Assembly (NCBI RefSeq): GCF_028682455.1
Contig: NZ_JANHLD010000002.1
Span: 868,001-932,000, forward strand
DNA from: Pseudomonas putida
GTDB taxonomy: Bacteria; Pseudomonadota; Gammaproteobacteria; Pseudomonadales; Pseudomonadaceae
Length of the DNA: 64,000 nucleotides
Reading direction: 5' to 3'
Below the pieces are notes generated by a model. It did not search any database. It saw only the letters and a program-made list of their open reading frames with translations, and had not been told where the DNA came from. The translations under genes were made by a program, and so were the position numbers. Every line of letters starts with the position of its first letter. The stretch's first letter is position 1. This document shows positions 43,015 to 52,525 of the stretch, one piece after another.

Positions 43015-43038
43015 GGCTAAAGCACGGGGGGCAATTGC

Positions 43039-44226
43039 CTATTGCTTGCCGTACAAGGTGACCGCGCAGGCGCCGCCCAGGCCAAGGTTGTGCTGCAGGC
43101 CGTGGCGCAAGCCTTCGACCTGGCGCGCCCCGGCGGTGCCGCGCAACTGGTGGGTCAGTTCAAAGCACTGGGCAAGACCGGTGGCGCCCAGCGGGTGGCC
43201 CTTGCACAGCAAGCCGCCCGACGGGTTGGTGACCACGCGGCCGCCGTAAGTGTTGTCGCCGTCGAGGACGAATTTTTCGGCGCCGCCCTGGGGGCACAGG
43301 CCAAGGGATTCGTAGGTGAGCAGCTCGTTGTGCGCGAAGCAGTCGTGCAGCTCGACCACGCGGATATCCTGCGGCCCGACGCCGGCTTGCTCGTATACCG
43401 CGCCAGCGGCGCGCTCGGTCATGTGCGCACCGACAAACCCGATCATGGTCCTGGGCTCGAAGGACTCCACCGGGTCAGTCACCAGCGACTGGCCGAGAAT
43501 CGCCACGTCGCGGCGCAGGCCGTGCCTGCGGGCAAACGCCGGTGAACAGATGATCGCCGCGGCGGCACCGCAGGTGGGCGGACAGGCCATCATCCGAGTC
43601 ATCACCCCTTCCCACATCAGTTGGTCGTTCATCACCTCTTCGGTGCTGACCACCTTCTTGAACAGCGCCAGGGGATTGTTGGCGGCATGGCGGCTGGCCT
43701 TGGCGCGGATCGCGGCGAAGGTGCTCATTTGCGTGCCGTACTTGCGCATGTGCTCGCGTCCGGCGCCGCCGAAGGTGATCAGGTTGCGCGGGATTTCACC
43801 GGCGTCCGCGCACAGCTCGTCCTGGATCGGCAGGTAGTCGCCGCGTGGCAACGGGCGGTCGTCGAAGTTGGAACGGGTCGGGCCCGCGCGCATCTGTTCG
43901 AAGCCCACTGCCAGGGCGCACTCGACCTGGCCGCTCTGTACCGCGGCGCGGGCCAGGTACAGGGCACTGGAGCCGGTGGCGCAGGCGTTGTTGACGTTGA
44001 ATACTGGTATCGCGGTGCGCCCCACCCGGTACAACACGGCCTGGCCGCAGGTAGTGTCGCCGTACACGTAGCCGGCAAAGGCCATCTGCACCAGGTTGTA
44101 GTCCAGGCCGGCATCGGCCAGGGCCAGGCGCACGGCCTGGGAGCCCATGTCGATATAGCTGGGGCTGGCGCCTGGCTTGCTGAACGGGATCATACCGACC
44201 CCGGCGACGATTACGTTTTCACTCAT
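43039..44226 (-). CDS. SCPx-type thiolase (lipid-transfer protein family), copy 3
   Basis: The 395-aa protein has the nucleophile Cys in 'FNVNNACATGSSALYLARAA', 'VVELHDCFAHNELLTYESLG', 'GGLLCKGHPLGATGLAQCFE' and 'NLGLGGACAVTLYGKQ'. It is a clear paralogue of 20834-22024 and 30093-31277; the 'VNN(N/A)C' and 'LL(S/C)KGHPLG' differences are small. It would thiolytically cleave 3-oxoacyl-CoA, with the SCPx family known for alpha-methyl-branched substrates. Its ATG overlaps the stop of the degenerate acyl-CoA dehydrogenase (ATGA), so both are translationally coupled. CAGGA lies about 10 nt before the ATG. Confidence 0.88.
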   Translation of the reverse strand: MSENVIVAGVGMIPFSKPGASPSYIDMGSQAVRLALADAGLDYNLVQMAFAGYVYGDTTCGQAVLYRVGRTAIPVFNVNNACATGSSALYLARAAVQSGQVECALAVGFEQMRAGPTRSNFDDRPLPRGDYLPIQDELCADAGEIPRNLITFGGAGREHMRKYGTQMSTFAAIRAKASRHAANNPLALFKKVVSTEEVMNDQLMWEGVMTRMMACPPTCGAAAAIICSPAFARRHGLRRDVAILGQSLVTDPVESFEPRTMIGFVGAHMTERAAGAVYEQAGVGPQDIRVVELHDCFAHNELLTYESLGLCPQGGAEKFVLDGDNTYGGRVVTNPSGGLLCKGHPLGATGLAQCFELTHQLRGTAGARQVEGLRHGLQHNLGLGGACAVTLYGKQ

Positions 44227-45146
44227 GGTTGTATGTCCTGACGGGTAGGGAGAACGGGTTGGGCGTCGCGAGCGAGGTCATGACCCAGGCTCAAGGCACG
44301 GGTCTTGATGCTGGCCAGGGCCTGGCGTGCGGGGTACGGGTCCCAGGCCTGCTGTGCCTGCCCCAATGCCGGCCCGAGCAATTGTTCAAGCTCGCTGGCC
44401 GCAAAAATGGTCGCCAGCAACTGGCGATGCTGCAGCGCCTGGTCAAGAGAATCCTGGCCCGTGCCCGCTGCGCCGAGCCGGTTGGCGTGGGGCACGCATA
44501 CCTGGTCGAAACGGAGTTCGCCTTCGCCAGGACAGCCGCTGGAAGACGCTCGGGCCCGGCTCGCAAGGGCGACGCCCGGGCGTTGGGTCTCGACGATGAA
44601 CAGGCTCACCCCCGGCTCGCCGCCCTCGCCGTCAACCGGGCAGGCCAGCAACAGCAGGTCGCAATCGGCGACATTGCCCATGGAGCACGCACTGCCGTCA
44701 ATGCGGTAGTGGTCCTGTTCGCGTTGAGCGCGGGCCTGTACCTGGCCATCGGGGCTGTCGGGCCCGGCCCACGCCAGGGCGAGGATCAGCTCGCCGCTGC
44801 AGATGCCAGGCAACCAGCGCTGCTTCTGTTCATCGCTAGCCAGGCTGCAGATGCACGGCGCGACGATGTCCGAGTGCAGGAACAGCGCCTGGTCATGAAG
44901 GCTCAAACGGGCGAACTCTTCGCGGATGATGGCGGCATGGCCGAAATCGCCACCCCCTCCGTATTGGGCCGGCAAGGTCACGCACAGCAAGCCCTGGCGT
45001 CCGGCTTTCAACCACAGTTGGCGGTCCAGCGCACCGGTGCCCCGGCAGCGTCCTTGCAGCGGCAGGTAGTCGCGTTCCAGGAAGCGGCGCACCGCGATAC
45101 GAAACAGCTCGTGATCCTCGCGGTAGAGCGTACGCTGTGTATCCAT
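44223..45146 (-). CDS. Degenerate, C-terminally shortened acyl-CoA dehydrogenase-like protein
   Basis: From the ATG at 45144-45146 (AAAGG upstream) the protein is 307 aa, against about 380 for its relatives. The N-terminal helices are recognisable ('LFRIAVRRFLERDYLPLQGR', 'QGLLCVTLPAQYGGGGDFGH'), but the FAD-binding 'TEPGAGSDLQ' has become 'AGPDSPDGQV', the catalytic 'LPxER' has become 'LQHRQ', and the final helices with the 'GGYGYM...YGGSNE' region are absent. It ends in 'PVLPTRQDIQP'. Flavin binding and catalysis are unlikely. Yet the frame is open, translationally coupled to the thiolase and first in its operon, so a structural or regulatory role, or early decay, are both possible. Confidence 0.75.
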   Translation of the reverse strand: MDTQRTLYREDHELFRIAVRRFLERDYLPLQGRCRGTGALDRQLWLKAGRQGLLCVTLPAQYGGGGDFGHAAIIREEFARLSLHDQALFLHSDIVAPCICSLASDEQKQRWLPGICSGELILALAWAGPDSPDGQVQARAQREQDHYRIDGSACSMGNVADCDLLLLACPVDGEGGEPGVSLFIVETQRPGVALASRARASSSGCPGEGELRFDQVCVPHANRLGAAGTGQDSLDQALQHRQLLATIFAASELEQLLGPALGQAQQAWDPYPARQALASIKTRALSLGHDLARDAQPVLPTRQDIQP

Positions 45147-45440
45147 ACGAAACCTTTGCCCGCCACAAGAGTGCAAGAACGAAGCGACACAATCGCGCTT
45201 CAACGTGTTGCAGCAATCGTTGCATGGGGCTTGGGGGGGCGAGAGCCACCCTCACCGGGTGGGCCGGTATCCAAGCTCGGTCGCGGCGAACAATAATCGG
45301 GGTCGACCTGTGGCGCCGACGATGGTCGAGTGCCGCACCGCAGGCTTGCCACCCGTGGCAGAATGCGGCCCAGCAGAATAATAATCTGATCGCCTGCACC
45401 GACACTCACGTGCGGCAGGCGGCACGCGCGGAGGTTCTAA
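45147..45440. promoter_or_regulatory. Divergent promoter region upstream of LuxR no. 2
   Basis: The 294-bp gap lies between the degenerate acyl-CoA dehydrogenase gene (minus) and the LAL regulator gene (plus). It contains 'tgcagcaatcgttgca' near 45207-45222 and two AATAATC stretches near 45291 and 45379. No gene or clear operator was identified. Confidence 0.35.
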
Positions 45441-48122
45441 ATGCCAGTTCAGCGGGACGAGGTTGCTATCCCCAAGACCACCTCTACCAAGTACGCCAGC
45501 CCAAAATCCGCCGAGAGCCATTTGCCGCGCCTGCGGCTGCTCGACCAGATGGCCAGTGCCACCACCACCCGCCTTATCCTGGTCCGCGCTGCCGCGGGGT
45601 TCGGCAAGACCACCTTGCTGCAGCAATACCGCGAGCGTTGCCAGGCAGCGGGCAAGCAGGTGCTGTGGGTCAACCTGGAGCCTGCCGACAACGACCTGCC
45701 GCGCTTTCTCCGGGTGCTGAGCACAGGCCTGGCCTGCCAACTGCCGGCCTGCTTCGACGCCACCGCCCCGGACGGCGTCGAGGCCCTGCTGGAGCAGGTT
45801 GCCGCCTGCAGCGTGCCGTTTGTCGTGTTGCTCGATGAAGTCGAGGTGATCCAGAACGTCGAGGTGCTCGATTTTCTCCAGCAATGGGTCGAGCAACTGC
45901 CCGCCGGTTGCGTACTGGCGATGGCTTCCCGCGCCTCCCCTGCCATTGGCCTGGGCCGCATCCGCGCTCGTGGCCAGCTGATGGAGATCAAGCCTGGCGA
46001 CTTGCGCTTCACCCCTGAGGAGTCGATAGCGTTCATTCGCGACAAGCGCCAGATCCCGCTGCGCGACAACGAACTGGCAACCTTGTACCGCTGTACCGAA
46101 GGCTGGATTGCCGGCCTGTACCTGGCCAGCCTGTCGCTCAAGGATCGCGACGATCACGCCGACTTCATCGCGTCGTTTTCCGGCTCCAACCTCGAGCTTG
46201 CCGAATACCTCACCGAAGACATCCTCATGCGCCAGAGCGAGGATTGTCGGCTGTTCCTGATGCAGACCAGTATCCTCGAGCAGTTCTGCGTACCGCTGTG
46301 CCAGGCGGTGACCGGTCGCAGCGACAGCGGCGCGATGCTCGAGCACCTGGACCGCACCAACCTGTTCCTGGTACCGGTGGACAGCCAACAGCAATGGTTC
46401 CGCTACCATCACCTGTTCGCCAGCTTCCTGCGCCATGCCCTGGACCGCCTGCATCCGCAGATGGCCAAGGCGTTGCACGAAACCGCCGCACAATGGTTCT
46501 TCGACAACGACCAGCCGATCCCGGCCATCGAGCACCTGTTCAGTGCAGGCTTGCTCGAGGAAGCCGCCCGGCGCCTCAACCAGCACATGGGCACGCTGAT
46601 CAACAGCGGCCGTACCCGCCTGCTGTTGCGCTGGTTCGACCGTATCGCCCAGCAAACCCTCGACGGCTATCCCTACCTGAGCAAGACCTACGCCTGGTTG
46701 CTGGCCACCACCACCCGGATGAAGGATGCCATGTTGGTCGCCGAGCGCCTGGAGCGCGTCTGCGGCCCCGACTACGCCTACGTGGTGCAGGTGCTGCATT
46801 GCCTGCAACTGGGCGCCACCGATCAAGCCGAGGCCTGCTGCACCCTGGGGCTCGAGCTGCTGGCCCAGATGCCCGCCGACGAGGTGAACCTGTACATGGT
46901 GGTGGCCAGTTCCGTGGCCCAGAACCTGGTCGCCAACGGCCGCTACGACGAAGCCCGCAGCCTGCTGTCCGAGGCGATGCAGCGCGCCCCGTACATAACC
47001 AACAGCTTTCTGCGCCATACCTTCAGCGTCAACGAAAGCATCCTGGACCTGATCCAGGGCCGCTTGAGCAATGCCCTGGTGCGCATGCAGAGCACCGTCG
47101 ATGCGCCCCTGGGCGTTGGCCAGCGCAAGACCCACGAGGCCAAGCTGTCGCTGGATATCTTCTACGGCCTGCTGATGTACGAAATCGCCTCTTTCGATCA
47201 GGCCGGGAAAACCCTGTCGCGCTGCCTGTTCTTCGCCAAGCAGGTGATCTCGCCGGAAAACCAGATCATTACCCACGTGCTCACTGCGCGCATCGCCTAC
47301 AACAAGGGCGATCGCAATACCTGGATGCGCTGCCTGGTGGAGCTCGAACAGATTGGCCAGCAGGTCGGCTCGCACCGCCTGCAGTGCTCGGCCTGGCTCG
47401 AGCGTGCGCGGGTGGCGATTCTCGAGCAGCGCCTGGATGTCGCCAGCCAGGCGCTGCACGCCGCCGACCAGCATGGCGACTGGGACCGGCCGGACTTCAT
47501 CCGCTTCGCCAATGAGGTCGATACCCCCAGCATTGCCCGCCAGCGCCTGCGCATTGCCCAGGGCGACGGCGCACAAGCGGCCCAGGCCTTGCGCACGGCC
47601 ATCGAGCAGGCCCGGCATTGGCAGCATGTTCGCCGTGAGCTGAAGCTGCACATCCTCCTGGCCATGGCCCTGGATAGCCTGCAGCAACCGCAGGAAGCGT
47701 TCCAGGCCCTCAACGACGCCTTGCGCCTGGCCAGCCACGAGGGCTTCCTGGGGACTTTCATCGAAGAAGGCGAGCGCCTGGCCGGCCTGATGCAACGCTG
47801 GGCCGTGGCGGGCAGGCCGCGCTGCCGGGAGCTTGGGATCGAGCCCAACTTCGTCGAGGAACTGCTGCAGTACCTGGGGGCCGAAACCGGCGACGGCGAA
47901 TCGCTACAGAACGACAACGGCGCCCAGAAGGTCCTGACCGCCCGCGAGTACCAGATTCTCCAGCTACTGGCCGTTGGCCTGAAGAACCGCGACATCGCCG
48001 AGAAAGTGTTCTTGTCCGAGTTCACGGTCAAGTCGCACCTGCAGAAGATCTACGCCAAGCTCGACACCAAGGGCCGTACCGAAACCCTGGCCATCGCCCG
48101 GGCCAAGGGCTGGATCGCCTGA
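45441..48122 (+). CDS. Large ATP-dependent LuxR regulator, MalT-like (LAL) no. 2
   Basis: The 893-aa protein has Walker A 'LVRAAAGFGKTTLLQQYRER' (residues about 47-66), Walker B-like 'PFVVLLDEVEVIQN', 'FTPEESIAFIRDKRQIPLRD', a 'WFRYHHLFASFLRHAL' MalT-family block near residue 315, a long TPR-like middle, and a C-terminal LuxR HTH 'LTAREYQILQLLAVGLKNRD' ... 'FLSEFTVKSHLQKIYAKLDT'. It is closely related to LuxR no. 3; both share 'WMRCL.ELxQ.G' and 'VDTP.I.RQRL.IA' blocks. It faces the aldehyde dehydrogenase-ETF-MFS operon from its 3' side and is divergent from the thiolase no. 3 operon, so either could be its target. GGAGG lies 6 nt before the ATG. Confidence 0.92.
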   Translation: MPVQRDEVAIPKTTSTKYASPKSAESHLPRLRLLDQMASATTTRLILVRAAAGFGKTTLLQQYRERCQAAGKQVLWVNLEPADNDLPRFLRVLSTGLACQLPACFDATAPDGVEALLEQVAACSVPFVVLLDEVEVIQNVEVLDFLQQWVEQLPAGCVLAMASRASPAIGLGRIRARGQLMEIKPGDLRFTPEESIAFIRDKRQIPLRDNELATLYRCTEGWIAGLYLASLSLKDRDDHADFIASFSGSNLELAEYLTEDILMRQSEDCRLFLMQTSILEQFCVPLCQAVTGRSDSGAMLEHLDRTNLFLVPVDSQQQWFRYHHLFASFLRHALDRLHPQMAKALHETAAQWFFDNDQPIPAIEHLFSAGLLEEAARRLNQHMGTLINSGRTRLLLRWFDRIAQQTLDGYPYLSKTYAWLLATTTRMKDAMLVAERLERVCGPDYAYVVQVLHCLQLGATDQAEACCTLGLELLAQMPADEVNLYMVVASSVAQNLVANGRYDEARSLLSEAMQRAPYITNSFLRHTFSVNESILDLIQGRLSNALVRMQSTVDAPLGVGQRKTHEAKLSLDIFYGLLMYEIASFDQAGKTLSRCLFFAKQVISPENQIITHVLTARIAYNKGDRNTWMRCLVELEQIGQQVGSHRLQCSAWLERARVAILEQRLDVASQALHAADQHGDWDRPDFIRFANEVDTPSIARQRLRIAQGDGAQAAQALRTAIEQARHWQHVRRELKLHILLAMALDSLQQPQEAFQALNDALRLASHEGFLGTFIEEGERLAGLMQRWAVAGRPRCRELGIEPNFVEELLQYLGAETGDGESLQNDNGAQKVLTAREYQILQLLAVGLKNRDIAEKVFLSEFTVKSHLQKIYAKLDTKGRTETLAIARAKGWIA

Positions 48123-48132
48123 ACGCCATGAC

Positions 48133-48160
48133 GCGGGGCGGCTCGCTCGAGCCACCCCGC
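48133..48160. terminator. Bidirectional hairpin between convergent LuxR no. 2 and MFS genes
   Basis: GCGGGG-c-GGCTCG (48133-48145) pairs with CGAGCC-a-CCCCGC (48148-48160), a 12-bp stem with one mismatch and a 2-nt loop. It fills the 45-bp gap between converging stop codons. It lacks T-tracts, so its strength as a terminator is uncertain. Confidence 0.6.
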
Positions 48161-48167
48161 GCGGCAT

Positions 48168-49496
48168 TCAGTGGCCGGAACGCTCCTTCAACTGCCAGGC
48201 CGGAATGGCCACCACCAGCAACACCGCCCCCACCACCAGCACCGCGGCGATGACATTGAAGGCCAGGTACAGGCTGCCGGTCGCCGACATGATCGCGCCC
48301 ACCACGACCTGGCTGATGATCCCGGCCATGCCACCGATGCAACTGATCACGGCGATGCCCACCGCAGCGGCCGCCGGCGTGAGCAACGCCGGCGGAATGG
48401 TCCAGAACATCGACAACGAGGCCATGGCCGAGGCTGCCCCCACGGTCATCAGTACCACCGAGAACGCCAGGCTCCCCTGGGCCGGGCCCAACAGGGCAAA
48501 ACAGCACGCACTGACCAGCACCGGGATGGCGACATGCCAGCGCCGCTCCAGGCGTTTGTCGGAACTGCGCGCCAGCAGGTACATGCCGATCAGCGCCGCC
48601 AGGTACGGCAGGCTGGCCAGTGAGCCGATGGTCTTGAGGTCTTCGACGCCGAAGCCGCGGATCAAGGTCGGCATCCAGTACGACACCGTGTTCGAACCAC
48701 TGTAGATGCAGAAAAACACCAGCCCTGCGATGTACACCCGTGGGTTGCGCAGTACTTCGCCCAGGGTCGCCCTGGCGGTATCGGGCCCCTGCCCTTGCGC
48801 CAGGGCCTGTGCCAGCAGCTGCTTTTGCCGCGCGGTCAGCCAGCGCGCATCGGCCGGTTTGTCGACCAGCCAGAACCAGCCGAACAGCCCCAGCAACATG
48901 GCCGGGATGCCTTCGACCACAAACAGTACCTGCCAGTCGCGCAGGCCCATCCAGCCGTGCAGGTGGGACATGATCCAGCCGGCCAGAGGCCCGCTGACGA
49001 TCCCGGCGATCATCGCCGCCATCAGGAAAACGGCGGTGATGCGTGCGCGCAAGGCCGGCGGGAACCAGTACGTGAGGTAGAGAATTACGCCGGGGAAAAA
49101 CCCGGCCTCGGCGACGCCCAGCAGGAAACGCGCGACGATCAACTGGTTGGCAGTGGTGACGAAGGCCGTCGCCACCGTGACCATGCCCCACAACACCATG
49201 ATCCGTGTCAGCGTGGCGCGTGCCCCGATGCGTTGCAGGTACATGTTGCTCGGCACTTCGAAGAGGATATAGCCGAGGTAGAAAATACCGGCGCCGACGC
49301 CATAGGCAGCGTCGGTCAGGGCGATGTCTTCGGCCATGCGCAGCTTGGCGAACGACACGTTGAGGCGGTCGATGGTATTGAGGGCATAGGCGAGGAACAG
49401 GTAAGGCAGCAAACGCAGGATGACTTTGCGAAACACCTCGCGGGTTTCCAGGGCGTCTGTATCGGTGACAGCAGGCAGTGCGACGGCGTCGTTCAT
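48168..49496 (-). CDS. MFS transporter, anion:cation symporter (ACS) family
   Basis: The 442-aa 12-TM permease has the ACS signature 'ALNTIDRLNVSFAKLRMAED' in TM1 and 'EVPSNMYLQRIGARATLTRI', with 'TYWFPPALRARITAVFLMAA' before TM5, paralleling the MFS at 10111-11436. As the last gene of the aldehyde dehydrogenase-alcohol dehydrogenase-etfBA operon it probably imports the growth substrate or its acid. The ATG at 49494-49496 has AGGAG 7 nt upstream; the open frame extends 50 codons upstream through etfA's end and was rejected. Substrate unknown. Confidence 0.9.
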   Translation of the reverse strand: MNDAVALPAVTDTDALETREVFRKVILRLLPYLFLAYALNTIDRLNVSFAKLRMAEDIALTDAAYGVGAGIFYLGYILFEVPSNMYLQRIGARATLTRIMVLWGMVTVATAFVTTANQLIVARFLLGVAEAGFFPGVILYLTYWFPPALRARITAVFLMAAMIAGIVSGPLAGWIMSHLHGWMGLRDWQVLFVVEGIPAMLLGLFGWFWLVDKPADARWLTARQKQLLAQALAQGQGPDTARATLGEVLRNPRVYIAGLVFFCIYSGSNTVSYWMPTLIRGFGVEDLKTIGSLASLPYLAALIGMYLLARSSDKRLERRWHVAIPVLVSACCFALLGPAQGSLAFSVVLMTVGAASAMASLSMFWTIPPALLTPAAAAVGIAVISCIGGMAGIISQVVVGAIMSATGSLYLAFNVIAAVLVVGAVLLVVAIPAWQLKERSGH

Positions 49497-49557
49497 TGAG
49501 TTCTCCTGGCAGGCTGACAGGCCCGCCAGGCGGGCCTGCAGGTGGCGCGGTGGCGAA

Positions 49558-50505
49558 TCAGAGTGCTGCTTGCAGTTCGGGTACCGCCTCGAACAGGTCG
49601 GCGACCAGGCCGTAGTCGGCCACCTGGAAGATCGGCGCCTCCTCATCCTTGTTGATGGCGACGATGACCTTGGAGTCCTTCATGCCGGCCAAGTGCTGGA
49701 TGGCCCCGGAGATGCCCACCGCGATGTACAGCTGCGGGGCGACGATCTTGCCGGTCTGGCCAACCTGCATGTCGTTGGGCACAAAGCCTGCGTCCACCGC
49801 CGCGCGCGAGGCGCCGACGCCTGCACCGAGGGTGTCGGCCAGGCTGTAGAGGTGCTTGAAGTTGTCGCCGTTCTGCATGCCGCGCCCGCCGGAGACCACG
49901 ATCTTGGCGGCGGTGAGTTCGGGCCGGTCGGACGTTGCCAGCTGTTCACTGACGAAGCGTGAAATGCCGGCGTCATGGGGGGGTGCTACAGGGTCGATGA
50001 CGGCGCGGTCACCGGGCAGGCCCACGCCTGCCGCGCAAAAGCCGGTGGCGCGGACGGTGATCACCTTGATCGCGGCATTCGACTGCACGGTGGCAATGGC
50101 ATTGCCGGCATAGATCGGCCGCTTGAAAGTATCGCGCGATTGCACCGAAATGATCTCGGAGATCTGGTCGACATCGAGCACCGCCGCCACCCGGGGCAGG
50201 ATGTTCTTGCCGTTGGCCGTGGCCGGGGCCAGCACGTGGGTGTAGATCACCGTCTGGTCGATCACCAGGCTGGCGATCAGCGGGGCGATGTTTTCCGGCA
50301 GCTGGTGGGCGTAGGCGCCAGCGTCGGCGACCAGTACGCGACTGACGCCGTCGATGCTCGCGGCCACTTCGGCCACCGTACCTACGCCGTGCCCTGCGAC
50401 CAGCACATGGATGTCGCCACCGACCTGCGCTGCAGCGGTGACCGTATTCAGGGTTGCCGAGGCGAGTGCGCCGCCTGCGTGTTCTGCAATAACCAGGATC
50501 GCCAT
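49558..50505 (-). CDS. etfA: Electron transfer flavoprotein, alpha subunit
   Basis: The 315-aa protein begins '[20 protein letters not shown]' and carries the FAD-binding C-terminal signature '[20 protein letters not shown]' and '[20 protein letters not shown]'. With EtfB it takes electrons from acyl-CoA dehydrogenases and passes them to ETF-quinone oxidoreductase. Pseudomonas genomes normally have a housekeeping etfAB elsewhere, so this dedicated copy indicates high flux through the many acyl-CoA dehydrogenases of the island (inference). Its ATG shares one base with the etfB stop (TGATG). Confidence 0.95.
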   Translation of the reverse strand: MAILVIAEHAGGALASATLNTVTAAAQVGGDIHVLVAGHGVGTVAEVAASIDGVSRVLVADAGAYAHQLPENIAPLIASLVIDQTVIYTHVLAPATANGKNILPRVAAVLDVDQISEIISVQSRDTFKRPIYAGNAIATVQSNAAIKVITVRATGFCAAGVGLPGDRAVIDPVAPPHDAGISRFVSEQLATSDRPELTAAKIVVSGGRGMQNGDNFKHLYSLADTLGAGVGASRAAVDAGFVPNDMQVGQTGKIVAPQLYIAVGISGAIQHLAGMKDSKVIVAINKDEEAPIFQVADYGLVADLFEAVPELQAAL

Positions 50506-51254
50506 CAGATCACCTTCGCCTCGTTCTTGAGTTTTTCGACCAGTTCGGCCACCGACTTCACCTTGATTCCGGCACTGCGGCTGGCAGGCGCCTCGACCTT
50601 CACAACGGTGTTGCTGGAGGCGGTGCTGACGCTCAGCGCCTCGGGGGTGGTGGTGTCGAGGGGCTTCTTCTTGGCCTTCATGATGTTGGGCAGCGAGGCA
50701 TAGCGCGGCTCGTTCAGGCGCAGGTCGGTGGTGACCACCGCTGGCAGGTTCAGGACAACGGTCTGCAGGCCGCCGTCAACCTCGCGGGTGACCAGCAGTT
50801 GCCCGCCCTCCACGCTGACTTTGGAGGCGAAAGTACCCTGGGCATAGCCGCCCAGCGCCGCGAGCATCTGGCCGGTCTGGTTGTTGTCGCTGTCGATGGC
50901 TTGCTTGCCAAGGATCAGCAACTGCGGCTGCTCCTTGTCGGCCACGGCCTTGAGCAACTTGGCCACGGCCAGCGCATTGAGCTCATCGACGGTCTCGACC
51001 AGCACCGCCCGGTCAGCTCCCAGGGCAAGCGCGGTGCGCAACTGCTCCTGGGCGGCGCCCGGGCCGACGCTGACGACGACTACTTCGCTGGCGATACCCT
51101 GCTCTTTGAGGCGCACGGCCTCTTCCACGGCAATTTCGCAAAACGGGTTCATGGCCATTTTCACGTTGGCCAGGTCGATACCGCTGTGGTCCGCCTTGAC
51201 GCGCACCTTGACGTTGAAATCGACCACACGCTTGACCGCTACGAGGACTTTCAT
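50505..51254 (-). CDS. etfB: Electron transfer flavoprotein, beta subunit
   Basis: The 249-aa protein starts '[20 protein letters not shown]' and has the AMP-binding/ETF-beta features '[20 protein letters not shown]', '[20 protein letters not shown]', '[20 protein letters not shown]' and the recognition loop '[20 protein letters not shown]' that docks to acyl-CoA dehydrogenases. The ATG at 51252-51254 with GGAG upstream was chosen; the frame is open for about 300 codons further but that sequence runs antisense to nothing useful and overlaps the alcohol dehydrogenase gene. Overlaps etfA by one base. Confidence 0.95.
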   Translation of the reverse strand: MKVLVAVKRVVDFNVKVRVKADHSGIDLANVKMAMNPFCEIAVEEAVRLKEQGIASEVVVVSVGPGAAQEQLRTALALGADRAVLVETVDELNALAVAKLLKAVADKEQPQLLILGKQAIDSDNNQTGQMLAALGGYAQGTFASKVSVEGGQLLVTREVDGGLQTVVLNLPAVVTTDLRLNEPRYASLPNIMKAKKKPLDTTTPEALSVSTASSNTVVKVEAPASRSAGIKVKSVAELVEKLKNEAKVI

Positions 51255-51394
51255 CGGACTACTCCACTCGGTGAAGGACGGATCGAACACCAGCCCTCGG
51301 TTCGCTGCAGGCCCTGGAAACACGCTTGCCAGGGCGCACGACGCCGCCGCAGGCCTTGCGGGCGCTACGGCGGCTGCAAACCGAAACCAGGCTG

Positions 51395-52480
51395 TTAGTG
51401 ATCGAAGACAATGACCGAACGGGCCAGCTCGCCGCGGCGCAGTTCGTCGAAGGCCTGGTTGATCTGCTCGAGCTTGATGCGCTGGGAGATCATCTCGTCG
51501 AGCTTCAGGCGGCCCTGCATGTAGAAGTCGGTCAGGCGTGGCAGGTCGACCGGGAAGCGGTTCGAGCCCATGAACGAGCCCTGGATGCGGCGCTCGTGCA
51601 GCAGCATCAGCGGGTCGATGTCCAGCTTCAGGCCCGGCTTGATCATGCCGATGATGGTGGCGCCGCCACCACGGGCGAGCATGTTGAAGGCTTGCTCTGC
51701 CGTCTGCTTGAGGCCAATGCACTCGAACGAGTGGTGCACGCCGCCACGGGTCAGCTCCTGCACCTGCTGCACCGGGTCGCCGTTTTTCGGGTTGATCACA
51801 TCGGTGGCGCCAAACTGCCTGGCCAGTTCCAGCTTCGAATCCTGCATGTCGATGGCAATGATCCGCCCGGCCCCCGCCAGCGCTGCGCCGTTGATGGTGG
51901 CAAGGCCGATGCCGCCGCAGCCGATCACCGCCACGGTCTCGCCCGGACGTACCTTGGCGGTGTTGAACACCGCGCCCGTGCCGGTGGTTACCGCGCAGCC
52001 CAGCAATGCCGCGCGGTCCAGCGGCATGTCGCGGCGAATGGCGACCAGCGCGTGCTCGTGCACCAGCATCTGCTCGGCATAGGCCGACAGGTTGACGAAC
52101 TGGGGCATGGGTTTTTGCACATAGGTCAGGCGTGGCTCTTCGTCGCTGCCGCGCTTGGTGTCGGGCGACACACACAGCGACAGGCGGCCGGTGACACAGC
52201 TTTCACAATGGCCGCAATAGGCCGACAGGCAGGTGACGACGTGGTCGCCCGGCTTGACCGTGCGCACCAGCTCGCCCACCTGCTCGACAATCCCGGAGGC
52301 CTCATGGCCCAGCACCACAGGCGCCGGGTGCGGGTACAGGCCATCGACAAAATGCAGGTCCGAGTGGCAGACGCCGACGGCGGCGGTACGTATCAGCACC
52401 TCGTGCGGGCCGGGTTTGCTGATGCCCACCTCTTCGATGGACAAGGGCGAGCCTGGTGTGTGGAATACGGCAGCTTTCAT
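51395..52480 (-). CDS. Zinc-dependent alcohol dehydrogenase (MDR family)
   Basis: The 361-aa protein has the catalytic zinc ligands in '[14 protein letters not shown]' (Cys) and '[15 protein letters not shown]' (His-Glu), the structural zinc lobe '[15 protein letters not shown]', the second catalytic Cys in '[17 protein letters not shown]', and the NAD+ Rossmann motif '[20 protein letters not shown]'. It belongs with class III-like/aryl alcohol dehydrogenases. It would oxidise a primary alcohol to the aldehyde for the dehydrogenase encoded directly upstream. The 140-bp gap to etfB holds two possible hairpins. The RBS is weak (AGAGAA). Substrate unknown. Confidence 0.9.
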   Translation of the reverse strand: MKAAVFHTPGSPLSIEEVGISKPGPHEVLIRTAAVGVCHSDLHFVDGLYPHPAPVVLGHEASGIVEQVGELVRTVKPGDHVVTCLSAYCGHCESCVTGRLSLCVSPDTKRGSDEEPRLTYVQKPMPQFVNLSAYAEQMLVHEHALVAIRRDMPLDRAALLGCAVTTGTGAVFNTAKVRPGETVAVIGCGGIGLATINGAALAGAGRIIAIDMQDSKLELARQFGATDVINPKNGDPVQQVQELTRGGVHHSFECIGLKQTAEQAFNMLARGGGATIIGMIKPGLKLDIDPLMLLHERRIQGSFMGSNRFPVDLPRLTDFYMQGRLKLDEMISQRIKLEQINQAFDELRRGELARSVIVFDH

Positions 52481-52525
52481 ATTGTTGTTCTCTTTATTGA
52501 GTGAGCCGGACAGTAGCGAAGCGAA

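Noticed and set aside
45252..47795. 847-codon minus-strand frame opposite LuxR no. 2
   Set aside because: Shadow of a well-supported regulator; no RBS and no recognisable domain.
50505..52175. 556-codon version of etfB
   Set aside because: The first 300 codons run in another frame through the alcohol dehydrogenase gene; EtfB begins at MKVLVAVKR with a good RBS.
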